A stretch of 64,000 bases of DNA, taken from positions 165,238 to 229,237 of the forward strand of contig NZ_BMGM01000006.1 in the NCBI RefSeq assembly GCF_014640195.1, read 5' to 3'. Source of the stretch: Psychroflexus planctonicus (GTDB taxonomy: Bacteria > Bacteroidota > Bacteroidia > Flavobacteriales > Flavobacteriaceae). The position numbers were made by a program, and so were the translations under genes. Of this stretch, positions 24,737 through 33,540 are shown one piece after another (position 1 is the stretch's first letter; each line of letters begins with the position of its first letter). A model generated the notes under the pieces. The model searched no databases. It saw only the letters and a program-made list of their open reading frames with translations, and was not told the DNA's origin.

Positions 24737-27544
24737 TTAAAATGTATAAGAGTATTTGAGCGAAATCTCTATTCCTGGACTATAGTTTGAAAACAAAGCA
24801 TCTTCTGCATTAAAGGATTGGTAGAATGATTGCACCTCATCATTAAGTAAATTATCTACACCTAATGTGAAGGTTTGATTTTGATCTTCACCGAATTTTT
24901 TAGATGCATTAAAATTCAAACTATGAAAAGGATCTGAATATACGTCTGCTACTTGACCAATTCCTACAATTTGTAAAGTTTCGCCTTGTACATTATAGTA
25001 AAATCCAGCTTGTAGTCCCTTATCTGCATCATCATAAGTTAAGCCCGCGTTTACCAAGTAAGGCGATTGACCTTGAAGTTGTCTTTTGTTGTCAATATTC
25101 TCACCGACTCTTGCTGACATTTGTCGTGCTTCAAATTCGGCTTCGTTCATTTGTTGTTCAGATTGAATAATGGAAACATTGGTATTCAAGGATAATTTTT
25201 CTAGTGAAGAAGAAATAAACCCTAGGTTTTTTCTAAATTCAACTTCAACTCCAAATACTTGTGCTTCACCTAAATTTCTAGGCTGCACATCATTAATTGC
25301 CTCAATACCAAAAATAGCTAATTCAATAGGGTCTTTAAAATCTTTGTAAAAAACACTAAAGGCAAGTAAACCACCATCATCACCAAATAGTTCGTATCGG
25401 ATATCAAAATTATTTACATAAGTTGGCTTTAAATCTAAATTTCCGTTGAAGGTAATGTTTGTTATTGGATCAAAAATTTGAGCAATAGAAGCTTCTTTAA
25501 AGGAAGGTCTTGCTGTAGAACGAGCATAGGATAACCTAAGATTAGTATTATCATTTAATGCATAAATTAAATTGGCTGATGGAAAAAAATCAGCTTCATC
25601 TAAAATATTTTCATTATCCAAATTAATATCTCCAATGGTGTTTTGTCCGGTATAAAACAAATCGTATTTTTCAAACCTTAGCCCTAAAATACTTTTTAAT
25701 TTTTCGGATATTTTAAATTCTTCAGAAGCATAGGCAGCATAAACAGATGAGTAAGATTCAAAAAGATTGGCTGGCTCAAAAGTATTAAACACATATGTTC
25801 CACCTGAATTATTAGGTGTCCATAGATTTCCTCCAATTAATAACCTATTAGGATCACCATTAAAGCCTTCTGCAGGAGTGCCATCAATTCTTATCACGTA
25901 TTGATTGATAGTAAAATCTCTTTGTTTGTAAACTTGTGCACCCCCAAATTTCAATTTGGCAGCATTATTAAATAAATTATGATTGTAATCAAAGTTTAAT
26001 TTACTAGAAAAATTAGTTTCATCTAAATCTCTCCAAATACGCCTTGGTTCGCCGATACTTGGTCTGATAATAAATTGACCATCATCTACTTCAAATAAAG
26101 TAGAACGTACGTCTTTATCATCTACACTAGACAAGGCAGCATTAACTTTCCAGTCCATCAATAAATTACTTTCTTGGGAAAAGGAATGTTCACCAGAAAG
26201 GAGAACATTGGAAATAGAACTTTCTGTATACTCTAAATTTTCACTTACAAAAGTAGCTGCATTGGTTATAAAACTCTCTTGATCAAATTCACCAGCACGT
26301 TTTTCACCATTTTGAATACGCATAAAAATTAGCTTGTATTTAGAATAATCAGTTTTGTAAGTAAGGCCAGCTAAACCGCTTATTAAAGTGTTTTGTTTAG
26401 ACAATCTTCCTTCTTGAAGACGGTTGGGAATCAATTCAAAATCATCTAATTCTTGTGGTTTGAAAAGGAAGTTTTGAGTAAAATCATTATAGTGTGTGAC
26501 TTCACTTCGGTAAGCTAAAGAAGCATTATAGCCCAATTTGTTATCGCCTACATTAAATTGATTGGAAGTACTAAATCCGATATTAAAATTCATAAAACTC
26601 ATGGATTCTTCACCAGCCATAGTTGGATTGAATTCTCTTGTAATATCTGTTGTTCTAGGATCATTTTGGTTAGGTTGTGGGGTGTTAACTCCCAAAGAAA
26701 AAGGGTCTGACCGTAATCCATCATCAAAACCTAAAAAATCTGTACCTGAACCATCTTCTTGAATAAAATCTCCGTTAAAATGCATAGATGGGTTGTAAGC
26801 CGACCCAAATGAAAAGTTATATTCTTCTCTAGATGAAAAATCTTTGGTAACAATGTCTACTGCACCACCTGTAAAATCTGCTGGCAAGTCGGCTGTAAGT
26901 GCTTTGTATACTATTACATTTTCTATCAAATTGGTTGGAAAAATATCAAGCTGTACGGTGTTCCGATCTGGGTTTAATCCAGGAATATCCATCCCGTTTA
27001 AAGTAGACTTAGTATAACGATCACCCAAACCTCTAACATATACAAATTTCCCACCTTGTAAGGAAACTCCGGGTACGGATTTTACGGCAGAAGCAATATT
27101 ACTCGCACCTGTTTTTTTAACTCCTTCTAGAGATAAGCCATCGAATAAATTTACCGATTTTTTTTGAAGGTTTAATACAGAAGATTCTGTGTTTCTTCGT
27201 GCTGTAGTTGTGATAATAATTTCATCTAACTGACCTTCTGCTACATTTAAAACAACATCTACTATAACGTCTTTATTTGCTTCAACTTTAACATCAGTTA
27301 TTTCTTTTGTTTGATAGCCCACAAAAGAAAAAAGTAATGTGTAAGTACCTGGCTCTAACTCTATGGAATACTTTCCATCAAAATCAGTGGTTACTCCTTT
27401 TCCTGTTCCTTTCACAACAACGTCTGCAAATGGTAAAACGTCATTTAATTCCCCATCATTAACAACGCCTGTAACAATTCCATTTTGAGCCCAAGTAGTT
27501 AAACTTATAAATACTAGTAAAATAGTTAATAATTGATTTTTCAT
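24737..27544 (-). CDS. TonB-dependent receptor with carboxypeptidase-like N-terminal domain
   Basis: Outer-membrane active transporter, 935 residues. The signal peptide MKNQLLTILLVFISLTTWAQ is followed by a CarboxypepD-regulatory domain (about 21-105: GIVTGVVNDGELNDVLPFADVVVKGTGKG), a plug (about 130-240: SVPGVSLQGGKFVYVRGLGDRYTKSTLNGMDIPG) and a 22-strand barrel ending in LKYSYTF with terminal Phe. No SusD follows, so it is not a typical glycan-uptake pair. It lies between a beta-helix lipoprotein and a T9SS-sorted protein, and next to a PhoB/PhoR-like pair, suggesting uptake of a phosphorus or other regulated nutrient; that is inference. Confidence 0.93.
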   Translation of the reverse strand: MKNQLLTILLVFISLTTWAQNGIVTGVVNDGELNDVLPFADVVVKGTGKGVTTDFDGKYSIELEPGTYTLLFSFVGYQTKEITDVKVEANKDVIVDVVLNVAEGQLDEIIITTTARRNTESSVLNLQKKSVNLFDGLSLEGVKKTGASNIASAVKSVPGVSLQGGKFVYVRGLGDRYTKSTLNGMDIPGLNPDRNTVQLDIFPTNLIENVIVYKALTADLPADFTGGAVDIVTKDFSSREEYNFSFGSAYNPSMHFNGDFIQEDGSGTDFLGFDDGLRSDPFSLGVNTPQPNQNDPRTTDITREFNPTMAGEESMSFMNFNIGFSTSNQFNVGDNKLGYNASLAYRSEVTHYNDFTQNFLFKPQELDDFELIPNRLQEGRLSKQNTLISGLAGLTYKTDYSKYKLIFMRIQNGEKRAGEFDQESFITNAATFVSENLEYTESSISNVLLSGEHSFSQESNLLMDWKVNAALSSVDDKDVRSTLFEVDDGQFIIRPSIGEPRRIWRDLDETNFSSKLNFDYNHNLFNNAAKLKFGGAQVYKQRDFTINQYVIRIDGTPAEGFNGDPNRLLIGGNLWTPNNSGGTYVFNTFEPANLFESYSSVYAAYASEEFKISEKLKSILGLRFEKYDLFYTGQNTIGDINLDNENILDEADFFPSANLIYALNDNTNLRLSYARSTARPSFKEASIAQIFDPITNITFNGNLDLKPTYVNNFDIRYELFGDDGGLLAFSVFYKDFKDPIELAIFGIEAINDVQPRNLGEAQVFGVEVEFRKNLGFISSSLEKLSLNTNVSIIQSEQQMNEAEFEARQMSARVGENIDNKRQLQGQSPYLVNAGLTYDDADKGLQAGFYYNVQGETLQIVGIGQVADVYSDPFHSLNFNASKKFGEDQNQTFTLGVDNLLNDEVQSFYQSFNAEDALFSNYSPGIEISLKYSYTF

Positions 27545-27572
27545 ATATTCTGTGAATTTTACTTCAAAATTT

Positions 27573-27616
27573 TAAAAAACAAGCTGCCTACCACATTGAA
27601 ATGAAGTAAGCAGCTT
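27573..27616 (-). terminator. Hairpin between the lipoprotein and the TonB receptor genes
   Basis: AAGCTGCCTAC (27581-27591) and GTAAGCAGCTT (27606-27616) form an 11-bp stem with one wobble; on the minus strand it is followed by GTTTTTTAAAAT. Termination here would separate or attenuate transcription into the receptor gene. Confidence 0.7.
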
Positions 27617-27690
27617 GGCTGATTCAAACAACTAAATAATTTTCAATTACTATTGGTAATCTATATTTAGCTAATTTGTTTTGTTTAATA

Positions 27691-28992
27691 TTACTCAACT
27701 GTGTTGTTCCACATTACAGTATTGTCATCTCCAACAGGATAAACAACTTGCCAGTTTTCAAAAGAAACATTACCATTTAAATAATTTTCTAGTGTATCTG
27801 CATCATCTAATTCAACATCAGATCCAGATCTAAAATTATAAACGTATACATTTTTAATTGTACACAAAGCTCCATCTCTAAGATCAGCATATTCTCTGTT
27901 TCCACTTACACCATCTACAACTGTAGAAGTATCACCTATTAAAGTTAATCCATCAATAGTAAATGCAGCTTGATAAGAACCGGCAGGACCATCAATTTCC
28001 ATGGCGTGATCAGTAAGGTTTGTCGAAACAGACACAGCATTAGAAAGAGTTCCAGAGTAAGCCTCATCAAAGTCAAATTGATCATCAGAGCAACCCCATA
28101 CAAATGCGTTTTGTACGTCAACAGTTCCTGCAAACCATTCTATACCATCATCTTTGTTAGCTACTACTTCAATATTTGAAATTTGAGTGCCACTACCAAC
28201 TGCACCAAGGGTAATTCCGTTAATTTCGTTATCAGACCCGATGATTGCTCCACCATGTCTTAATGACAAGTAATTAATAACACCTGAGTTGTCAGCATCA
28301 TCAGTACCACCATAGTCACCTGGCTCAGTTGCTGGCAAACCTTCAATTTGAATAGATACAGCATCTCCTGAAAAAGAACCTCTTGCATTACCTAATACTA
28401 ATAAACCTCCCCATAAAGAATTGTCATTAACTCCAAGATTAGTTCCTGCGTTAGACCCTAATGTAATATTATCAAGCTCAGATGTCATGATGATAGGTTG
28501 CTGAGCAGTACCGTTAGCAAATATTTTTCCGCCTTGAGAAACAATAAGTGCAGAAGCATTCGAACCAGAAGATTGCTTACCTTTAATTAAAGTACCAGCT
28601 TCTATAGTTAATGAAGCTCCATCATTAACATACACTTTTCCGTCTAAAAGGTGCACACGATCGTTAGTCCAAGTTTCATCACTATCAATAAAACCTGAGT
28701 GAGTTTCGTCTGGTTGCGGGTTAGAAATAGTCCAACTTGGGTTATCATAATCTAATCCATCAATTGAGCTTGCGGCTTGACTTGCAGCATATGTCCAACC
28801 AAACACACTTAAATTTGCACCTGTGGTTTGTTGTCCTTGCTCTACGGATGTTGTCCACTCGTCAGCATCTTCTGAGAAATTAGTTTCTGTTCCTGGGCCT
28901 GTTCCAACGTTGTTGTCGTCATCACTATCACAGCTTGTGAATAGAAAGCCAAACATGGCTAATAGTAAAAAAGAATTAATTAAATTTTTCAT
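27691..28992 (-). CDS. Surface lipoprotein with right-handed beta-helix repeats
   Basis: A 433-residue lipoprotein: signal MKNLINSFLLLAMFGFLFTSC with Cys21, then the acidic DSDDDNN that in Bacteroidota favours export to the cell surface. The rest (about 110-420) is made of short strand-turn units (DGKVYVNDGASLTIEAGTLI, NGITLGAVGSGTQISNIEVV) typical of parallel beta-helix folds; relatives are often mislabelled multidrug transporter. No membrane-spanning segments occur. It is first in a minus-strand cluster with the TonB receptor and a T9SS-sorted protein, divergent from a PhoB/PhoR-like pair, and may act as the surface binding partner. Confidence 0.8.
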   Translation of the reverse strand: MKNLINSFLLLAMFGFLFTSCDSDDDNNVGTGPGTETNFSEDADEWTTSVEQGQQTTGANLSVFGWTYAASQAASSIDGLDYDNPSWTISNPQPDETHSGFIDSDETWTNDRVHLLDGKVYVNDGASLTIEAGTLIKGKQSSGSNASALIVSQGGKIFANGTAQQPIIMTSELDNITLGSNAGTNLGVNDNSLWGGLLVLGNARGSFSGDAVSIQIEGLPATEPGDYGGTDDADNSGVINYLSLRHGGAIIGSDNEINGITLGAVGSGTQISNIEVVANKDDGIEWFAGTVDVQNAFVWGCSDDQFDFDEAYSGTLSNAVSVSTNLTDHAMEIDGPAGSYQAAFTIDGLTLIGDTSTVVDGVSGNREYADLRDGALCTIKNVYVYNFRSGSDVELDDADTLENYLNGNVSFENWQVVYPVGDDNTVMWNNTVE

Positions 28993-29292
28993 GTTAAATG
29001 TTGTTATGTATTATTTCGGTGCAAATAAACAGCAGCATTTTTGTTTTAATGTAAACTCAAGTTTAAAGAATGATGCGCGTATGTTAAGCACGCTTAACAT
29101 TGAGTAAAAATTCAACATAGATATTTGATTTTAAACAACTTAATGCGAAACACTCAAATAACTGTATTAATTTTATAACCTTATATTTACACTCTATTAA
29201 CATTGGGAAATTACCGGTACAGACTAATAAAGTTTAATTAACTTTGAATACTGATTTAGCAACTAATTTTGCGAACAATTAAAAGAAGCAAG
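28993..29292. promoter_or_regulatory. Divergent control region, lipoprotein gene versus PhoB/PhoR-like genes
   Basis: This 300-base region has no gene. It contains the perfect inverted repeat ATGTTAAGC-AC-GCTTAACAT (29081-29100), the direct repeat TTTACA-N5-TTAACA (29186-29191, 29197-29202), and the response regulator promoter (29244-29271). TTAACA direct repeats at 11-base spacing are the PhoP box of Bacillus; whether Bacteroidota PhoB-like proteins read the same box is not known to me. Confidence 0.45.
29244..29271 (+). promoter_or_regulatory. Promoter of the response regulator gene
   Basis: TTG (29244-29246), 17-base spacer, TAATTTTG (29264-29271). The TTG that would open the longest frame is part of this -7 box, so translation must start later, at the ATG at 29293. 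Confidence 0.65.
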
Positions 29293-29982
29293 ATGAAAAA
29301 AGAAAATACCAAAATACTTATAGTAGATGACGAGCCAGATATTCTTGAAATCCTATCTTACAACCTAAGTCATGTAGGTTACCAAGTATTTACAGCAAGT
29401 AATGGTTTAAAAGCAATTGAAAAAGCTAAAAAAGAAAAACCACATTTAATAATTTTAGATGTAATGATGCCAGAAATGGATGGCATTGAAGCTTGCGAGC
29501 AAATGCGGAAAATGGATGTGCTAAACGAAACCATCATTACCTTTTTAACAGCAAGAAGTGAAGATTATTCTCAAATAGCAGGATTTGATGCTGGAGCAGA
29601 TGACTATATTACCAAACCCATTAAACCGAAAGTACTTATTAGTAAGGTAAAAGCTTTATTGAGAAGATTTAAAGAGAAAAATAAAAAAGAAGTTTACACT
29701 GTTGGAGATTTAACCATAGACAAACACGAGTACAAAATTATTATTAACGAAGAAGAGTTAAGTTTACCTCGAAAAGAATTCGAACTACTTGCACTGCTAA
29801 CTTCAGACCCTAACAAAGTATTTAAACGGGATGAAATCTTACAACATGTTTGGGGAGAAGATGTAGTTGTTGGTGGCAGAACCATAGACGTTCACATTAG
29901 AAAATTGAGAGAAAAGTTAGGCAATCACTTCTTTAAAACTGTTAAAGGCGTAGGTTACAAATTTGTAAATAATGGGGACTAA
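29293..29982 (+). CDS. PhoB/OmpR-like response regulator
   Basis: Two-domain regulator of 229 residues from the ATG at 29293. The receiver domain (about 5-120) has the acidic pocket VDDEPD, phosphoacceptor Asp56 in LIILDVMMPEMDG and the switch Lys in ADDYITKPIKP. The winged-helix DNA-binding domain (about 130-229) has LPRKEFELLALL, VFKRDEILQHVWGEDVVVGGRTIDVHIRKLREKLG and KTVKGVGYKF. The nearest well-known type is PhoB. It overlaps the kinase gene by 11 bases and is divergent from the lipoprotein/TonB cluster it may control. Confidence 0.92.
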   Translation: MKKENTKILIVDDEPDILEILSYNLSHVGYQVFTASNGLKAIEKAKKEKPHLIILDVMMPEMDGIEACEQMRKMDVLNETIITFLTARSEDYSQIAGFDAGADDYITKPIKPKVLISKVKALLRRFKEKNKKEVYTVGDLTIDKHEYKIIINEEELSLPRKEFELLALLTSDPNKVFKRDEILQHVWGEDVVVGGRTIDVHIRKLREKLGNHFFKTVKGVGYKFVNNGD

Positions 29983-31042
29983 ACTCAAGAAGACGTATCG
30001 ATTTGCGTTATTCACATCACTCTACATAACACTCATACTAAGCGTTTTAATCTTTATTTTTGAGTGGATTTTCTTTGAAATTAACTGGACGTCCATATTC
30101 TTTTTCATCTTGGTTTGCTTCGTAGTTTCTTTTTTTCTGATTCAAATCCGGGTTGAAATTTTCATCTACAGAAGAGTCAAATCTATTTACGATAGCGTTT
30201 CACTGTTAGATTCAGCATCGCTTAGCAAAAGTAAAATTACTACCGATATTGGTTCACTTAAATCTGAAGTTGAAAAATTTGCAAAAGACAAAAAGCTTGA
30301 AATTGAAACCTTGCAGGTTCGGGAAAATTACCGAAAAGAATTTATGGGAAATATTTCGCATGAACTGAAAACTCCTTTATTTACTGTACAAGGTTACATT
30401 CTTACGCTCTTAGATGGTGCTATAAAAGACAAAAAAGTGAGAAAGAAATATCTAAATCGCGCCAGCAAAGGTGTAGACCGATTGCTGTACATTGTAAAAG
30501 ATTTAGATATGATAACCAAACTAGAAACTGGCGATTTAAATCTGCATCAAGACGACTTTGATATTATTGAAATGATTGACAATGTCTTTGAGTTACTCGA
30601 AATGAAATCGGCTAAAAAAGAAATTTCCATCAGCTTAGATAAAAACTATGAACGACCTGTTTTAGTTCATGGAGACAAAGAACGCATTCAACAAGTTTTA
30701 ACCAATTTAATTGTCAATTCAATTAAATATGGAAAAAAGAAGGGCGAAACTTTGGTAAGTATTGAAGATGTAAATAAAGAACACCTAATTATAAAGGTAA
30801 TTGATAATGGTATTGGTATTGAAAAAGAACACATTCCGAGACTTTTTGAACGATTTTTCAGAGTAGATAAATCTGGCTCTAGAAAAGAAGGTGGTTCAGG
30901 TTTAGGCTTATCTATCGTAAAGCACATTATTGAAGCACACCAAGAAAATTTAGCCGTAGAAAGTGAATTTGGAAAAGGAAGTACTTTTTCTTTCACCTTG
31001 AAAAAAGCAGATGATTTCAAACAACTAAATATTAAAAAATAA
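29972..31042 (+). CDS. PhoR-like sensor histidine kinase
   Basis: Membrane kinase of 356 residues. Two N-terminal helices (about 10-35 and 40-62) are separated by only a few residues, so there is practically no periplasmic sensor. A short HAMP-like linker leads to the phosphoacceptor His130 in FMGNISHELKTPLFTVQGY. The ATPase domain has the N box NLIVNSIKYG and G boxes DNGIGIEKEHIPRLFERFFRVD and GGSGLGLSIVKHI. Lack of a sensor domain and the dimerisation motif resemble PhoR, which senses through the Pst transporter; no pst genes are in the window. Phosphate control is therefore inference. Confidence 0.9.
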   Translation: MGTKLKKTYRFALFTSLYITLILSVLIFIFEWIFFEINWTSIFFFILVCFVVSFFLIQIRVEIFIYRRVKSIYDSVSLLDSASLSKSKITTDIGSLKSEVEKFAKDKKLEIETLQVRENYRKEFMGNISHELKTPLFTVQGYILTLLDGAIKDKKVRKKYLNRASKGVDRLLYIVKDLDMITKLETGDLNLHQDDFDIIEMIDNVFELLEMKSAKKEISISLDKNYERPVLVHGDKERIQQVLTNLIVNSIKYGKKKGETLVSIEDVNKEHLIIKVIDNGIGIEKEHIPRLFERFFRVDKSGSRKEGGSGLGLSIVKHIIEAHQENLAVESEFGKGSTFSFTLKKADDFKQLNIKK

Positions 31043-31053
31043 ATATTTAGTTG
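31022..31053 (+). terminator. AT-rich hairpin over the kinase stop codon
   Basis: CAACTAAATATT (31022-31033) and AATATTTAGTTG (31042-31053) form a perfect 12-bp stem that includes the TAA stop, followed by TTTCG. It may end the plus-strand operon before the convergent glycosyltransferase gene. The low GC and short U-tract make it uncertain. Confidence 0.45.
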
Positions 31054-31122
31054 TTTCGATTAGTGGTTAAGAAAACATCAATAACCTTTGAACATTTTTA
31101 TGGTGTAAGAATTTGTGAGTCA

Positions 31123-32169
31123 CTACTTAAACAAAGAGAAATCCAATTTTAAATCTTGAAAATTTGGAAGCCTATTCGTTTGAATTGCTTCCATATTTTT
31201 TAGTGTATATTCAAGTAAATCTTCTTGATTACAAACCGAAAACCAACCCAATTCCTGCATTCGCTTAGCTAGGTATTCTTGCTCAAATTGTCCAGGAGTT
31301 GGAACTAATAAAGCCTGTTTTTGCATTTTTAACAAGTCCATAAGTGAAGTATATCCCGAACGGCAAATTAGTAGATTAGATTGAGCTATTAATCGATTTA
31401 ATTCAGAAGAATTCAACATCCCGCATTTTTCAAAATCTTCAGAATTATCATTCTTATCAGGGTTTCCGGTCACCATAACTTTGCATCCGGGCAATTTTTG
31501 AAACAATTCTTCCAGTGCATTTTCAAATAAAGTACGTTGCGGCTCGGGTCCAGAAATCACCGCACAAAAATCATATATAATTGAATTATTTTCAGGTTGC
31601 AGTCTGCTCAACCAACCCAAATATTTGATTGTAGGCAAGTTTTTCGCTTTGGATAAATGTCCCAACTCACCACTTAAACTAGGTTCATCTTCAACATCAG
31701 GCACCCAAATTTCATCAAAATTCTTCATTAGATTTTGGTGTAGCTTTGAACTAAATGGAGTAGCAACACCACTTTTTACATTCAATTGATGATTGATGTA
31801 CGCACAAGGAGTTTCAGCTAAAAAAACACCCGGACGATTGTCTGAAATAATTCCATCAATCTTAATTTGTTTAGCCAATTTTTCAATCGCTAATTGATCT
31901 TCAGATATAAATTTATATAATTTCGGAATTTGCTTCAACATATTTAGTGTTTGCCACTTTTTCTTTTCAGCATAGAACACATGTAAGGAAGCTAATTTGT
32001 AAATTGGAAGCTGTGGAAATTCTTTCTCTAAAAATTGATATGCCATTCCATCTGAAGCTAAAACAACTTTAAAACCATCTGCCAGCAACGCATGAATAAT
32101 GGGTACACAACGCGTGGCGTGACCTAAACCCCAATTTAAAGGAGCTACTAAAATGGTTTTTTGTGGCAT
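31123..32169 (-). CDS. MurG-like glycosyltransferase family protein
   Basis: A GT-B type glycosyltransferase of 348 residues from the ATG at 32169, giving MPQKTILVAPLNWGLGHATRCVPI. The GLGHATR loop near the N-terminus and the C-terminal LICRSGYTSLMDLLKMQKQALLVPTPGQFEQEYLAKRMQELG are those of MurG and related UDP-sugar transferases (GT28-like). Donor and acceptor cannot be told. It is convergent with the histidine kinase and divergent from trmB. The longer frame to 32220 overlaps the trmB promoter and is not used. Confidence 0.85.
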   Translation of the reverse strand: MPQKTILVAPLNWGLGHATRCVPIIHALLADGFKVVLASDGMAYQFLEKEFPQLPIYKLASLHVFYAEKKKWQTLNMLKQIPKLYKFISEDQLAIEKLAKQIKIDGIISDNRPGVFLAETPCAYINHQLNVKSGVATPFSSKLHQNLMKNFDEIWVPDVEDEPSLSGELGHLSKAKNLPTIKYLGWLSRLQPENNSIIYDFCAVISGPEPQRTLFENALEELFQKLPGCKVMVTGNPDKNDNSEDFEKCGMLNSSELNRLIAQSNLLICRSGYTSLMDLLKMQKQALLVPTPGQFEQEYLAKRMQELGWFSVCNQEDLLEYTLKNMEAIQTNRLPNFQDLKLDFSLFK

Positions 32170-32208
32170 AAATACTCTGGCAACTTCATTAGAAGCTTGA
32201 AAAATACC

Positions 32209-32216
32209 TAATTTTG
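32209..32216 (+). promoter_or_regulatory. -7 promoter box of trmB
   Basis: TAATTTTG fits TAnnTTTG exactly and covers the TTG that opens the longest trmB frame, arguing for the GTG start at 32235. Confidence 0.55.
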
Positions 32217-32234
32217 CCAAAAATTAAAGCTAAA

Positions 32235-32912
32235 GTGGGAAGTAAAAATAAACTAAAACGTTTCAAAGAAAACGAAAAATTTGAAAACGTAATTCAACCA
32301 GAACGGGAAGAAATTATAAATAAGGATTATTTTTTAAGAGGAAAATGGGCTTCCCAATTCTTCAAAAACAAGAATCCGTTGATTTTAGAATTGGGATGCG
32401 GAAAAGGGGAATATACAGTTGAATTAGCCAAAAGACATCCAGAGTTCAACTTTTTAGGTATAGATATTAAAGGCGCTCGATTTTGGCGCGGAGCAAAAAC
32501 AGCTACCGAAGAAAACATTCCCAATGCTAAATTTTTAAGAGCTCAAATCGAATTGGTAGATTTGCTTTTTGCACCTGATGAAGTTTCCGAAATCTGGATT
32601 ACTTTTCCAGATCCACAAATTAAATTCCAGCGCACTAAACACAGAATGACCAATCCAGAATTTTTAAAAAAATACCATCGCATTTTAAAACCCGATGGAA
32701 TCATTCATTTAAAAACAGATAGTGAATTTATGCATGGTTATACGCTAGGCTTGATTCAGGGCAGCAATCATGAACTTTTATACGCACATCACGATATTTA
32801 CAACAACAATGAAATTGCTTCTGAATTAGTAGAAATTCAAACTTTTTACGAAAAGCAATATTTAGAAAAAAACAAAGCCATAACTTACACTAAATTTAGA
32901 CTTAACTTTTAA
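32235..32912 (+). CDS. trmB: tRNA (guanine-46-N7)-methyltransferase (TrmB)
   Basis: Adds N7-methyl to G46 of tRNA variable loops. From the GTG at 32235 the protein is 225 residues beginning (V/M)GSKNKLKRFKENEKF, the usual flavobacterial TrmB start; the frame extends seven codons upstream into a promoter box. SAM-binding motif ILELGCGKGEYTVELA, then FLGIDIKGARFWRGA, and the catalytic region EIWITFPDPQIKFQRTKHRMTNPEFL are all present. The LysE-type exporter gene follows after four bases. Confidence 0.93.
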   Translation: MGSKNKLKRFKENEKFENVIQPEREEIINKDYFLRGKWASQFFKNKNPLILELGCGKGEYTVELAKRHPEFNFLGIDIKGARFWRGAKTATEENIPNAKFLRAQIELVDLLFAPDEVSEIWITFPDPQIKFQRTKHRMTNPEFLKKYHRILKPDGIIHLKTDSEFMHGYTLGLIQGSNHELLYAHHDIYNNNEIASELVEIQTFYEKQYLEKNKAITYTKFRLNF

Positions 32913-32916
32913 TTAA

Positions 32917-33540
32917 GTGGAAACAACAAAGCTTTTCTTCTTTACTTTTTTTGCAGCAGCAGCTGGAGTAATTCCACCAGGCTTAATTAATATGTCGGTG
33001 GTTAAAACTTCACTTTCAGAAGGAAAAAGAAACGGATTAATCATGGCTATTGGCGCATCTTTTGTTGTTTTTTTTCAAGCCTTGGTTGCCATTCTTATGT
33101 CTCGCTACATATCAACCAACCCAAGTGTTCGGGTGATTTTGCTTCGTTTGGGTTTGGTAATTTTAATCATATTAAGCATTTACTTTTTTGTAAAAAGCAG
33201 ATTGAAACAAAAACCAATTCAACATAAAAAATTTAAGTCCAAAAAAAGTTTTTTTAAAGGAGTTGGCATGTCCATTATCAATATTTTTCCGATTCCTTTT
33301 TTTGTAGTTATCAGCACGCTTTTTAACACAGATGCAAAAGCAGATTACGATGCATGGAGTATTTTTTTCTTTTCCTTAGCGGCAGCTTTAGGTACATTTG
33401 CTACACTCTATTTATATATATTTTCATTTATTAGGATTGGCATAGACCGAAGATTATTTGCCAAAAGATCTAATTTATTCATGGCTATTTTAATGCTAAT
33501 TTTAATTGCAGTTACTTCAATCAGAATATATTATGAGTAA
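32917..33540 (+). CDS. LysE/RhtB family exporter
   Basis: A 207-residue inner-membrane protein with six hydrophobic segments. The N-terminal segment FFTFFAAAAGVIPPGLINMSVVKTSLSEGKRNG has the PPG-N pattern of LysE/RhtB amino-acid exporters, and a basic stretch (KSRLKQKPIQHKKFKSKKSFFKG) follows segment three. The exported compound is unknown. The start codon is GTG at 32917, four bases after trmB. Its stop overlaps the next gene by eight bases, so trmB, this exporter and the alkyltransferase-like gene form an operon. Confidence 0.82.
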   Translation: METTKLFFFTFFAAAAGVIPPGLINMSVVKTSLSEGKRNGLIMAIGASFVVFFQALVAILMSRYISTNPSVRVILLRLGLVILIILSIYFFVKSRLKQKPIQHKKFKSKKSFFKGVGMSIINIFPIPFFVVISTLFNTDAKADYDAWSIFFFSLAAALGTFATLYLYIFSFIRIGIDRRLFAKRSNLFMAILMLILIAVTSIRIYYE

